A stretch of DNA of 64,000 bases. Origin: Datura wrightii. Lineage: Eukaryota; Streptophyta; Magnoliopsida; Solanales; Solanaceae. The notes beneath the pieces were generated by a model. The model saw only the letters and a program-made list of their open reading frames with translations, made no database searches and had not been told where the DNA came from. The stretch is taken from assembly GCA_035772735.1 (NCBI GenBank), contig JASDFA010000002.1:40816501-40880500 (forward strand), in the 5' to 3' direction. The stretch's first letter is position 1, and the number at the start of each line of letters is the position of its first letter. The position numbers and the translations under genes are program-made. Positions 9,471 through 20,815 of this stretch are shown here, in pieces.

Positions 9471-11088
9471 TTTGGCGTACTTGCAACTCGAGCAGCGGGA
9501 ATTGGCCCGAGAAATACACCAGTTAGCCAGTTTAGCGGTTCGTGTAGCAGAAACAAAAGACAACAGAGCGGTAATTCAGAACACCGCAGTGTCGTCATTA
9601 GTTGTGGAGGTAAAGGAACAACAGTATGAAGATCCTGACTTGGTTCAGCTTAAAGACAGAGTTCAACAAGGAAAATCGCTGAATTTTCAGGTAACTGAGG
9701 ATGAAGTGTTGCGATGTAAGGGACGCCTTTGTGTTCCAGACGTTGCAGGGCTTCGCCAGCAGATTATGGGCGAGGTACATTACGCCCGCTATTCTCTCCA
9801 TCCAGGCACGACGAAAATGTACCACTATATCAAAGAAATCTACTGGTGGCCAGGTATAAAAAGGGAAATAGCAGAATTCGTAGCCTAGTGTCGTAACTAC
9901 CAGCAAGTAAAAGCCGAACACCAGAAACCAGGCGGTTTGACTCTAGACATATCTATGACTCTTTGGAAGTGGGAAGTAGTAAATATGGATTTTGTAGTAG
10001 GATTACCTCGTACCGGGCATAGAAATTACTCGATTTGGGTAATTGTTGACAGACTGACAAAATCAGCCCATTTTCTGCCAGTAAGGGATACTTTCTCTAC
10101 CAAAGATTATGCTGAGTTATATATCAGAGAAATAGTCAGAATGCATGGTGTTCCAGTGTCCATTATCTCTGATAGAGGGGCACAATTTACAGCCAAATTT
10201 TGTCAATCATTTTAGAGAGGCTTGGGAACACAGATTAATCTGAGCACAACTTTTCATCCTCTGACAGATGGGCAAGCAGAACGCACTATTCAAACGCTCG
10301 AGGATATGTTGTGAGCGTGTGTGTTGGACTTTGGAGGTAGCTGGGATGAGCACTTACCACTTATTGAGTTCGCATATAATAACAGTTACCATTCAGCTAT
10401 CCAGATAGTGCCTTATGAGGCATTGTATAGGTGAAAGTGCAGATCGCCAGTTGGCTTGTTTGAAGTAGGAGAGTCAGCTCTGCATGGGCCGAATATTATT
10501 CATCAGTCAGAGGAAAAAGTAAAGCTTATCAGAGAACTCCTACTGACTGCTCAGAGCCGCCAGAAATCGTATGTCGATGTGCGACGCAGAAACTTGGAAT
10601 TTAATGTGAATGACTGGGTATTCTTGAAAGTTTTTCCAGTGATAGGGGTGATGAGATTCGGCAAGAAAGGAAAGCTCAGCCCGAGATTTGTTGGGCCTTA
10701 TCAGATTCGCCAAAGAATATGCCAAGTGGCATACGAGTTGAACTTACCTCAAGAGTTAGAGTCTGTTCAGCCAGTTTTCCACATGTCCATGTTGAGGAAG
10801 TATATAGAAGACCCCTCCAGAGTTTTCCCAGTTCTGGATGTCCAAGTTATGGAGGAGCTGGCTTATGAAGAGGTTCCAGTGGCCATACTAGACTGGCAGA
10901 TCAGATTAAGAACTAAAGATGTTGCTTCTATCTAGGTATTATGGCATAACAGGAACCGAGAGGAAATGACTTGGGAAGCAGAGGAAGATATGAAAGTCAG
11001 ATATCCTCAATTATTTCAGACTTTATCAGCCAGAGGTACGTTAGTATTGTTGTTTTATGAGTTGTCTTATATTTATCTGTATAAATGA
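9471..11088 (+). pseudogene. Integrase and chromodomain-like C-terminus remnant, T3 copy I
   Basis: The zinc-binding N-terminus (HYARYSLHPGTTKMYH, then CRNYQQ with the second cysteine lost) lies near 9780-9910. The catalytic core follows with MDFVVGLP, IVDRLTKSAHF and SDRGAQF. The C-terminal region has NDWVFLKV, PYQIRQRI and VFHMSMLRKYI, and the tail EEMTWEAEEDM is the chromodomain-like end typical of Tekay. Stops include a TAG near 9886, TAG at 10213 (shared with copy II), TGA near 10314, TGA near 10432 and TAG at 10933. The frame would end at 11088. Confidence 0.88.
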
Positions 11089-11260
11089 AATAGTTGACTC
11101 TAGTGTATTGCCTGATGAATACTATAGTATTGTATGGAATACCTTTATTGGAGTTTTCTGTGTTTCAGGATTTTTGAGGTAGTCCATATTACGGGGGAAA
11201 CTCTGCAAAAGTTTTTCAAGAATAAGTCGAGTAAGTTGAGATTCCTGTGAGCAGAAGTTT

Positions 11261-11295
11261 ACATTCGAGGACGAATGTTCTTAAGGGGGGGAGAA
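11261..11295 (+). promoter_or_regulatory. Pre-PPT hairpin and polypurine tract, copy I
   Basis: ACATTCG-AGGA-CGAATGT (11261-11278) is a perfect 7-bp stem. It is followed by AAGGGGGGGAGAA (11283-11295), the polypurine tract that primes plus-strand DNA, directly before LTR-B. The same pair occurs in copy II and in reverse in T4. Confidence 0.85.
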
Positions 11296-13565
11296 TGTTA
11301 CACCCCATAAATTCTTGACATTTAGATGGCCTATTCGCATGTTGGTTAAGAGTTTTAGAATGCCATACGTTCTAGAAAAAGGGCCCGGGGAGAGACCGGA
11401 CAAGCGCCAAGTCGAGTGTCGCAGGCAAATGCGACTTATAAATTGCATTTGACAAATGCGACTTAAAGGCCCCAAGTATATAAAGCCTTCCCACTTTATT
11501 TTAAATCATTTCCCATCTTTTAATTTCCAGTAAGCAAACAGAGGAAGACGAGGATTCCATACAAATATTCGTCCGATTACGCCGTCAAACGCAGTCCAAA
11601 CTCAAATTAACTTTGGGTAGCGAAGTATAAAGCTGCAGGGAGCATTCCTACGCAGTTAGTTTCATGAAATTTGGCCGGCGAATCATCGTCCTATCAAGCT
11701 AAGGTAAGTGGAATTGCTCCAAATTAGTGTCAATATACTCTTATCCCTAAAGTAAGTATTTCTCCCTTCTAGACTTCCGAGAATAACGAGTTTTCGGATG
11801 TTTTTCGATAAGTCAAAATTTGGGCAGTATATATATTCAAAGTAGCATTTTCTTCCAGAATATTGATGACATTAGTTTTATTTTCTATGAATATAAATGT
11901 AGTTGGAAGAAATAGCTGGATATTGGTCGAGTTACGCCAGTTAGTCAAGAAGTCAGCAGCTGAGGTATGTAAAGCCAGTTTCTTCGGCAAGATAGTAATT
12001 CTAGTATAGTAAAATAGAATAAATTCCAGAAGAACATTTCAAAGCCAAGTATTATGCCCAGGGTGAATTCAGTAGGCATTCTTGAATAATTATTATGTCA
12101 TATTCAGAATAAAAGTCAGTAAATTAGTATCAGACAACGAGATATTATTCCAGACTCAGTATAACTCAGTATCAAATTCAGTATAATTCAGCAAGGGATT
12201 CAGAACAGAATATCGGAACATGGACAATATTATCAGATTAAAAATATATGTTATATGTGATTATTGTTGTTTGTAGAGACATGATTGTTTTATGTTGGGC
12301 ACCCTTAGAGCTTTCTTGCCACCCCAGGGTTAATAGTTGTGTCGACTGGCCCGCCAGAGGGTGAGGAAACGTCACTCAAAGGAGTGGCATGTCGTCCGCC
12401 AAAAGAGGAAGATGGGAGGCAGCATTCACCATAGCAGGCTGATCAGCATTATGGCACACTCCCATCGAGCACTTGCGCCCGGGGTACATATTACAGATTA
12501 TAGATACAGATCTCAGATCACAGTTTACAGGAGTCCTTCGGACTTAGATACAGCTATAGTCAAGGGCCTATAGAGCCCAAGTGGCATACCCAGGGGGCCA
12601 GCGGGATGCTCGTAGTTACTACGTGAGTGGTGTGAATAGTTACTAAGTGGATGGCGACCCGAGTAGGGGTATATAGATTGCATGCTGATTGGTACCTTCC
12701 GGCTTATGGGGGCTGGTATAGGTTCTTGTATGCTATATGTGTTATTTATTAAATTTATAGATAGCAGGACGTCGCACTGACAGGTATGATTCTCACCTTC
12801 TCTCTAGTACAGTTAAGCTCATTTCAGATTCTGCTATCCCAGGCAGTCTTAGCCATCTCCTATACTTCAGTAACTATCAGTATTACTATTTATCTTTAAT
12901 TATGTTCTAGTTATTTCTTTTCATACTCGGTACCTGTGGTACTGACGCCCGTTTGGGGGCGCTGCATTACTTGCCTGCAGGTACTCATAGACAAGGAGTC
13001 GATCCCTCGTAATTCCAGTCAACTCACAGAGTCATCAACTCTTGTCATCCGGATCTTGACATCTAGAGGTTTATTTCTCTTTTTGTTGTACAGTACGGGT
13101 AGGCCGGGGCCCTGTCCCGACCATCTTTTATCATTCTTAGAGGCTTGGAGATGGTATATTCCCTATGGTTAGTCGTACTGGTCGTGTGAGGCCGTGTGTA
13201 TGTTTTAGTTTGTTTATGATGGCCGTGTGGGGCTTTGTATAGTTGATAGTTGGTGACCTTGTCGGTCACAGAGCAGTTTAGCATTTTGTTCAGCTTTTTA
13301 GTGAAACTAGTCAGCATGATGGCCTTATCGGCCCACATAGGTTCCTTTATACTCCTGTGGTTCTAGTCAGCTGTTGTTTTCTTACAAGAGGCTATAGGCC
13401 TAGTCGGCCGGAGGCGTATTTACAACTGTTATATAGCCCATTGGTTCCATGAATCCGTGGTTAGAGCCATCCTGTCACCAGAAGTGCTTAGGCTCAGTAG
13501 TCCAACAGTCCAGGTCTTAGTAGGGCACCAGGTGCCAGTCATGCCTCCCAAGGCGGGGTGTGAAA
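11296..13565 (+). mobile_element. T3 LTR-B (middle, shared)
   Basis: It runs from TGTTACACCCCATAAATTC to GGTGTGAAA (the terminal CA is mutated to AA). It carries a TATA box TATATAAAG at 11477-11485 and a donor-like GTATGT at 11965. It is both the 3' LTR of copy I and the 5' LTR of copy II. By eye it is much closer to LTR-C than to LTR-A. Confidence 0.9.
11477..11485 (+). promoter_or_regulatory. TATA box of LTR-B
   Basis: TATATAAAG sits about 180 bp into the LTR. It is conserved in LTR-C at 36252-36260 and absent from LTR-A. Confidence 0.6.
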
Positions 13566-13583
13566 AACTTGGTATTGGAGCAG
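13566..13583 (+). promoter_or_regulatory. Primer-binding site, T3 copy II
   Basis: AACTTGGTATTGGAGCAG follows LTR-B and is a slightly mutated initiator-Met tRNA site. Confidence 0.85.
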
Positions 13584-13779
13584 GTCGTATCCCAGGGAGT
13601 CTTCAAGCCGTGCTAAGTAGAGTCTTGTCTATGGATGTGTTTTGCACCACATACCATAGGCAGGAGGCTGCAAGGAATGATTGGATGGTTACTTTTTCTT
13701 CATATTTAGTCGTGCTATAGAGCAGTACAGTATAGGGTTTAGTCCCTAAAGCTTATCATACTCTTTGTTTACAGATAAA

Positions 13780-14705
13780 ATGGCAGACCAGCAACATCCT
13801 GTCACAGGTAGAAGATTGGATACCGCAGCAGGAGAAGGCACCAACAGGATGCCTCAGCCTCATTTAGGATCAGCCAGATTTGAGGGCGATACAAAGGCAT
13901 CATCTCTACCTTCACAACAGTCGTCACCCCACCAGGAGCTACTTGGGACGACATTACCTTCGACAGTTCCTGTACCTACACCATCCGACCAGGAAATTCG
14001 AAGTGCAGTAGTCATGTTGGCACAAATGATGGCTACTCAGGCGCTAGTCAGTGCCACCTGTAATAGCAGAATCATCAGGTGGGTCTGGCAGTTCGAGGGT
14101 CCGAGAATTTTTGGCACTAAGTCCTCCGCAGTTCACAGGGACGGATCAGGCAGAGGACCCCCAGGACTTCCTGGATCAGATGCAGAGAATCTTACGAGTC
14201 ATGCATGTGACATCTTCAGAGTAGGTTGAGTTAGCGGTATTCCGGCTGTGGGATATTGCTGTGTTGTTGTATGATTTTTGGGAAAGGTCTCGAGGGAGAG
14301 ATATTGCCCCTCCGACCTGGTCCAGCTTTACAGAGGCTTTCCTGTACCGTTATCTGCCACGAGAAATCCAACAGGCTTGAATGGACTAGTTTTTGCACTT
14401 GGAGCAGGGTGCGAGAAGTGTACGGGAGTACGCCTTGTAGTTCGATTCCTTGACCCGCTATGCTCCAGCCTTTGTGGACACCATGCCATCTAGAGTCCAC
14501 CGGTTTATTATGGGTATAAACCCAGAATATATTGAGGCATGTATGACAGCTACACTGTGGGAAGATATGGATATTGCTCGAGTGCAGGCCTTTGCCCAGA
14601 CTATTGAGGGCCTTAGATAGCGGCAACAGGATAGCAGACGAATAATTAGGAACAACGCCGCAGGGATAGATCAGATGAGATATAGTGGGAGATTTGGAGA
14701 GGGCC
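13780..14705 (+). pseudogene. gag: Gag 5' part, T3 copy II
   Basis: The ATG at 13780 lies five bases after the acceptor-like TTTGTTTACAG. The first 95 or so codons stay open (MADQQHPVTGRRLD, then VPVPTPSDQEIRSAV), so the frame is better kept than in copy I. Frameshifts follow from about 14035. The capsid region down to TIEGLR is recognisable. A1 interrupts it after GGGCC at 14701-14705, and the gene resumes at 22373. Confidence 0.83.
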
Positions 14706-15227
14706 TGATCGTGGGCTAAAATAGCATGACCGAGTGATGCTTTATACCTTAATGTAGTCTAGTTTACCTAATTTATTTTATACATTTTCAGGTAATTTTA
14801 TATAAATGTGAATATATGTGCTAACCAACATGATTAGTCCTTGTTTTGTAGGTTTGAATGATTTGGAGGAACTAATTTATATGTTGGTGAAGGAAAGGAA
14901 TGGAGCTGGAAGCAATCGGCGAAAGTCGGCAAGGAGTAGGCCATGGCAAGGCTGGCCGCGCCAGGCAGCGTGCCACGCTATGCGTGTGCCGCGCCCAGCG
15001 CCACGCCTAGGCATGGCAAGCGAGTAGATGCGGCAGCAGGCAGTGCTCCAGCACACCAGCAACGTGCCACATCATGCCATCCCCGCGCCAGGAGAGTGTC
15101 AACGCGTTGCCCAAGCAGCGTGACACGCTGCCAATGCGGCAAGAAGGCTGACTAGGGTCGATTTTGGATGATTTCCAGAAATCCTTCGCGTTACCTCCGT
15201 ATCATGGAGGCAGAGCTCCGCGATACA

Positions 15228-15242
15228 CTCCGTGACACGGAG
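15228..15242. repeat. Inverted repeat CTCCGTG-A-CACGGAG
   Basis: A perfect 7-bp palindromic stem upstream of the TATA box. Longer versions of the same word pair occur in A2 (41744-41785, 46262-46410, 50200-50245). Confidence 0.85.
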
Positions 15243-15283
15243 CCGTTCCATGACAAGCTAAATTGGGCACGTTTCTCATTTAT

Positions 15284-15292
15284 TATAAATAG
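15284..15292 (+). promoter_or_regulatory. TATA box of A1 5' LTR
   Basis: TATAAATAG, repeated in the 3' LTR at 21385-21393 and in reverse in A2 at 41703 and 50161. Confidence 0.6.
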
Positions 15293-15406
15293 GTCCCTTA
15301 GCTCCTAAAACCACTTTGTCACGATTTTATTTTGGAAAACTACCTAGGAGTGAAGGGAGAAGTGGGAGAAATCATCTAGGGTTTGCCTTTCATCTACCAA
15401 ATTCAT

Positions 15407-15412
15407 GTAAGT
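15407..15412 (+). promoter_or_regulatory. Candidate splice donor in A1 LTR
   Basis: GTAAGT in the context TTCAT|GTAAGTATG. The matching acceptor is TGTTTATTTGCAG ending at 16397, directly against the gag ATG at 16398. Confidence 0.4.
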
Positions 15413-16287
15413 ATGTTAGTTTAGTAGTAGTTAGTTGTAGTTTTACGAGCATGAATGGCAAGAACCCTTCCTGTATGGTTGAAGCCATGAATTATGATTG
15501 TGATTTTATGAAATTGTTTTGGAATTAAGTTATTGATTGTTGTTGTCGTCTTGCATTCTGGATTGTTGGTTGTTTTTATTTATTGATCACCATGAAAACA
15601 TATACGTTAGATTGGGCAATTGCTTGAGAAAGAATTACCTAGGTCAGGACATGAGAATGTAAGGAGCATGTTTGTATCTCACGATATAATTTCGTGTTAG
15701 GATAGAAATATACCTAACACCTTGCTTGGTTGATAAACGGGGGTTATTAAGAGACCAACTTAGGATTATCACATCACCACTCGAAGAAGTAGTTGTGAGG
15801 CTAAGTTGAGTTAAGTGGTTAGATGCACGAAAGTCCCTAATCGTTTCCCTGTAAACCACAACATAATTAATTGCCCGCGAACTAGAAATTAGCATCCTCG
15901 CTCACAATGATGCGGTGAGTCTAGTTTGCCATGTTTAGAGGCTCAAAAGACCATGAACATGCAATTCTAATTATGTGAAATAATAATCGATAGTTTCATG
16001 CTTAACCCATTGCAAATCGTAGTATCGCATGATTAGCTGGTTTTAACTCTATGTTGCTCCTAGAGTAAATTCAGGATATTTTGTTGACCGAATCAAACTT
16101 AATTAAATCTCCCTCGAAAACTTAAATAACCAACACTTGAGAAATTTAAGATCACCCTTGAAATGGATAGTTAGAGGAATGGGTCCAGTTCCTGTGGGTT
16201 CGACATTCCGGTTCTTAAAAAGAGCCACTATATTACTTGCACGACCCGTACACTTGCGGAAGCGCAAATAAGGGCACGTCAAGTTTT

Positions 16288-16305
16288 TGGCGCCGTTGCC
16301 GGGGA
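16288..16305 (+). promoter_or_regulatory. Primer-binding site of A1 (Asp tRNA)
   Basis: TGGCGCCGTTGCCGGGGA lies six bases after the LTR and is an exact 18-nt complement of the plant Asp tRNA 3' end as I know it. This primer is characteristic of the Athila lineage. Confidence 0.9.
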
Positions 16306-16397
16306 CTCGGCGAAGTTTTGATAATTTATCTATTTTTGTGTGATTTTTGAATTTCCTAAAGTGTTGAGATACTTGGTCTTAGTCTGTTTATTTGCAG

Positions 16398-18010
16398 ATG
16401 ACAGGTTGTCCTGCCGAGCTGGCTAGAAATAGAGAGCTTGTGGAACCGTTGCTGGAACCTGAACGTCAAATCCATTTGCAAAGGAGAGTAACTCTGGATC
16501 AAAAGCTGAAGAGACTTCAAGAAAAGGTACAACAACAACCACCCGTGGGACAAGCACAAGTGTCATCAGAAGCAATGAAAGCAAGACCAGTTCGCGAAGT
16601 GGCAATCCCACTAGCGACGAATGTGACCTCTAGCATCCATAAACCGGAGCCTGGAGGGCACTTTGAGCTTAAACAGAACATGGTGCAGCTGTTACATTCT
16701 AGTGGTCAATTCACTGGGATGGCACATGAGGACCCGCAGTAGCACCTACAAAGCTTTTTAGAGATTAGTGACACGTTTGTCCCCACCGGCGTGTCCACTG
16801 ATTATGTCCGACTGACCCTCTTCCCATTTTCATTATTGGGATAGGCAAAAAAGTGGCTGAAGGCTAAGCCACCGAACTCCATAACTTCATGGAATGACTT
16901 GGATAAGAAGTTCCTTATCAGATTCTTCCCTTTAGGCAAAACTGCAAAGTTGAGAAGTGAAATAGTCAGTTTCAAGCAGAGGCCTGATGAGAACTTATAT
17001 ATGGTTTGGGAAAGATTCAAGTCATTTTTGAGGGACTGCCCCCATCACCAGAAATCAAATGAAGTGCTGGCTCATACCTTTGTAGAAAGTCTAGACCCAC
17101 ACACAAAAATATTACTAGACTCTGCATCGGGTGGGCAAGCCTTGGAGAAGACATATGATGAGTTGTACACTTTGTTGAACAGAATTGCACAAGGAAATCC
17201 AGAGTGGCACAGCGAGTCATCGAGAGGGGCAGGAAAGAGACCGGGGTTGATAGAAGTAGATGGTTTGAATGCCTTGGCAGCACAGTTAGCTGCGTTCCAA
17301 CATCAAATGATGACTCAATTCAATAAACTGAGTATGAACCAACACCAGGGCCAGGTTAATGCAGTTTAGCAAGCTCCGAGTTGGTGTGACATTTGTGGTA
17401 ATAATGGGCAAAATGCAGAATATTGTGGAGCCAATCCGGAATCAGTCAATTTTGTTGGTAATGTGCATTGGAATCAGAATTTTGGGAATAACTCCAGCAG
17501 AAATTGGCAGGGCCACCCGAATTCTTCTTGGGGTGGAAACCAAAAGTAGAATTATATGCAACCTTAACAACAGTAGTATCAGCAGAATAGGCAGAATGAT
17601 GGGCAATTGAGTAGCAACATTGAGGAAACACTGCAGAAAATTATGGAGACCCAGAATCAGTTAGCGGAAAATCAGGCGAGGATGGCAACAGACTTAATGA
17701 ATCAGCAAGTAGCCACCCGCAATCTTGAAAAACAAGTGGGTCAGATAATAGCTGCTCAGAACATGAGGTCACAGGAGGGATTACCAAGCGATGCAGTTCC
17801 TAACCCCCGGCAAATCAATGCCATCAGTCTTAGAAGCGGAAAGCAATTAGCTGATGCAATGCCTAAAGAGTTGAGAAAGGAGGTGCAGCCGGAGTTGGTT
17901 AGAACAGGACCATCCATCAACATGGGAGATAATCACAGTGCTGGGCAATAAAATGCACAACCTTCCTTGCAGCCATCCCAAAGACCACCACCACCATTCC
18001 CTTAGAAATT
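16398..18010 (+). pseudogene. gag: Gag remnant of A1
   Basis: The ATG at 16398 follows an acceptor-like TTTGCAG directly. Landmarks in order: an N-terminal charged segment (ELVEPLLEPERQIHLQRR), GGHFELKQNMVQLLHSSGQFTG, the capsid core (KKFLIRFFPLGKTAKLRSE, ERFKSFLRDCPHH), a zinc-knuckle-like CDICGNNGQNAEYC near 17385, and a Gln-rich stretch leading to a coiled-coil-prone segment (17640-17760). The A2 gag is collinear. Stops at 16740, 17367 and 18003 fall where A2 has glutamine, which suggests CAG to TAG changes. Another stop near 16843 replaces a glutamate. Confidence 0.87.
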
Positions 18011-18847
18011 CAGAAAGAGCAAGGAGGAGGAATGCTTCAAAAAGTTCTTTGAGAGTTTCAAAGAACTTCACATAAATTTGCCTCTTATTGATGTCTTGCA
18101 GGGAATGCCCAAGTATGCTAAATACTTGAAGGACGTGATGGCGAACAAAGTTAGATTGGTGGACGTCCAGACTATAGCACTGACTGAGGAGTGCAGTCAC
18201 AAGGTATTGAGCAAAATGCCAAAGAAGCTCAAAGACCCAGGGAGTTTTACCCTCCCCATACAAATTGGTAAAGCTGAGCTGCTACGAGCTTTGTGTGACT
18301 TCAGGGCAGCAGTTAATCTAATGCCCCTATCCTTATTCAACACCCTGGGGTTGGGAAAACTGAGGCTGACAAGGTTGATACTACAGCTGGCTGACAAGTC
18401 GCGAGTGACACCTGATGGAATAATAGAGGACCTTCTCATCAAAGTAGGTAAGTTCATTATACCTGCTGATTTTATTATCTTAGATTTTCAGGTTGATGAC
18501 CAGGTGCCCCTGATCTTGGGACGGCCATTCTTGGCCACGAGAGGAGCGGTGATTGACTTGAAAGCAGGGACCCTGAAAATGAGGGTTGAGGATGACGAAG
18601 AAATCTTCCGCGTTACTACAGATACCTTTGCCAGGTGAGTGTGTGGGCAGAGGATGAGTGTGGGGTGGAGGATTCCACAGGTGCAGGGCCATAGGCAATG
18701 ACAAGTGTTCAGCCCGAGTCTGATAAAGGGCTTCAAATTGAGAAGAAGTTGGAGGAAGAGAGGAACAGAGTGGAGGCTGTTTCCTCTAAACAGCAAAAGA
18801 AAAGGAGATGGTTCTCGAAAGAGAACCCAGGTATGAGGATGTCCTAA
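18011..18847 (+). pseudogene. Retropepsin-like protease domain of A1
   Basis: A linker with DVLQGMPKYAKYLKDVM leads into the protease core: LCDFRAAVNLMPLSLF (the active-site loop, normally DLGAS, here altered to DFRAA), then LQLADKSRVTPDGIIEDLLIKVG, then the flap/exit block LILGRPFLATRGAVIDL. The frame is open from 18078 to the TGA at 18636. Family-like, highly charged C-terminal sequence continues in another frame to a TAA at 18845. The altered active-site loop suggests the protease is dead. Confidence 0.83.
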
Positions 18848-18908
18848 AAAGGACAGTCCACATCGTGGCACGACGTAAAATAAGGCGCTGCTTGGGAGGC
18901 AACCCAAG
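18841..18908 (+). ncRNA. Conserved hairpin block after gag-protease stop, A1
   Basis: Two candidate hairpins lie within 70 nt. GTCC-TAAAAA-GGAC (18841-18854) holds the TAA stop in its loop. CTTGGG-AGGCAA-CCCAAG (18891-18908) is a perfect 6-bp stem. The second has cognates with the same loop in A2, A3 (two copies) and A4. It is a structured RNA element within the transcript, and no product is implied. Confidence 0.6.
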
Positions 18909-20800
18909 GGTACCTCAGGTACAATTTGAAATTTTGATTTTGTGTTGATTTTGTTATTTTCATTCTGTTCGTGTTTCTGGTGGAAAGTTAAGCACAGATG
19001 GAGGAAAGTCTGAGTACCGAGAAGGTGGAAGCTAAAGAGCATGGAATAGAAGTGTGGGGTCAAACACCCACCTCTGAAAACTTGAAAGGAAAGCATGCTT
19101 GTAGCTTGGCATAGAGGCTCAGGGAGTATTTCTCATCCTTTAAATGTTAATTTGATGCTATGAGGACATAGCATGATTTAAGTGTGGGGTGAGGGAAATT
19201 TCTTGAAAATTTCAAAATTTTTGTGCTTAACGAGTTTTTGGTGAATGTAATGCTTGTGTGAAATTTGTGAAAAAATTGAAAATTGTTGGGAGTCAAGCAT
19301 GAATTCATCACCTGTTGGTTTTTCTTTTCGGTTCTTTTTCGATGGGGGGTCTTTGAACCGAAGAATAAAAATTTTCTTTTTCTTTCTTTTGTCTGTATAT
19401 AGTGTTTTTAGTCATAGTGAGAGACTGTTTCTGATGATGGATGGATGACGACCGTCTTGAGGAAAATTAGTTGATAGGTTTTGGGTTTTTGAAACCATAA
19501 CTAATTGGTGCTTGATGTTCTTGTCATGTGCTATACAGGATTGTAAGATGCAAGTATGTTCAGTGTTGAAGCATGCAAGTGTATAACTTTGTTTGGGACA
19601 TTTAGGCTCTTGAATTTGACTCAATATGATTGAAGCTTAATCTGAATTCTTGTGATTAGCTGAGTTAAGAGTCTGCTGAATGTGTCTTGAATTGAGCATG
19701 TGCCACGAGTGTAAGGTTTTTGAGTATTCTGTGCTATTGTGGATTGTCTAGAACTTGCTTGGTGTGTTTATAAAACGAAATGAAGGATGTGAATTGTAGG
19801 AGATGATCTAGGCATTTCTTTGAATGAACCAAATTTTTATCCCTCATTTTACCTACCTTGAAAAATTGATCCTAGTTAGCCCCATTGAGCCTTGAGCCTA
19901 TTCTTTGACAGTTGCAACATAAGCTTAATCCTTTTTCTTTCATTAGCCTTGAACTTGATCCAAAACTCCTAAGCGCTTAAGGGAAAAATATGAAAGAGTA
20001 AAGGAGTGAGAAGAAGGAAAGAAAGGAAAAGTAGCAAGTTGTAGAAGTGGAGAAAAGGACAAAGGTGCACTTGTGTAAAAACAGCTGATTATTATAAGGA
20101 GTAAGAAAACAAATTAATGAAAAAAAATTATTTATAGAGCTCCTTAATAATAAGCTAAAAGTGCCTAAAGAAAGGGGGAACATAAGAGGAGAAAGAAAGC
20201 TGAAAAGAGAAAAAGATGAAGTAAAGGAAGGGAAGTGTGTAATGAAGGCGTGATGTATTAAAAGCGCTTAGAAAAGATAGTCACTATTACTGGCCATAAT
20301 AGTACCTACCCTTCCCTTAGCTACATTACAACCTAAAAAGTCCTACTTGATCTTACATTCATACATCCTTAAATTAGTGGAATAAAACACTAAGGGCAAG
20401 CTTATGGGTCATTACATGATGCATGTGAATTCTTTGTGAGAGTGAGCGTAATTCTATTCATGTACCCACACATGTTGTGATTTAAAAATTGTTTTTGCGT
20501 GTGAAATTGGGTAACTCTCTTTCCGTGAGGGCACATGTTGAACGAAGAATATAATTCATGTGGGATTTCTTAATCAGTTGATTTGCATGAGTTTGCTAAG
20601 ATTGACAGTCAATTCTTGAGGTTAAGAAGTCTTAACATGGTTGTACTTCATTTCAATGATCAAATCGTGCATGCTCTATTTTTAGCTTGTTATCTTGCGT
20701 ATTCATTATAGTCGTAGCATGAATAATCTTGCTAAATGAGTTATGGGTGAGTCTCCATATGCATGAGATGTAATAGGTTGCTCAAGGATGAACAAGACAT
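18909..20800 (+). other. Long non-coding 3' region of A1
   Basis: No convincing ORF lies here. The motif AAGTGTGGGGT, which also forms the polypurine tract, recurs at about 19050 and 19180. In A2 the equivalent region holds an extra ORF of about 400 codons between two copies of this motif. A short purine-rich tract (19980-20240) and several diverged segments match A2 in reverse. Confidence 0.6.
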
Positions 20801-20815
20801 TAAGTGTGGGGTAGG
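20801..20815 (+). promoter_or_regulatory. Polypurine tract of A1
   Basis: TAAGTGTGGGGTAGG directly precedes the 3' LTR start TGATCG. It is preceded by CAAGGATGAACAAG, the degenerate form of the pre-PPT hairpin seen in A2. Confidence 0.75.

Larger units (their letters stand above)
14706..16281 (+). mobile_element. 5' LTR of A1
   Basis: It runs from TGATCGTGGGC to GGGCACGTCA. Upstream of the TATA box TATAAATAG (15284-15292) is a GC-rich stretch with the perfect inverted repeat CTCCGTGACACGGAG (15228-15242). A donor-like GTAAGT lies at 15407. Short ORFs inside are chance frames. It differs from the 3' LTR by small indels, including about 17 extra bases near 14735. Confidence 0.9.
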
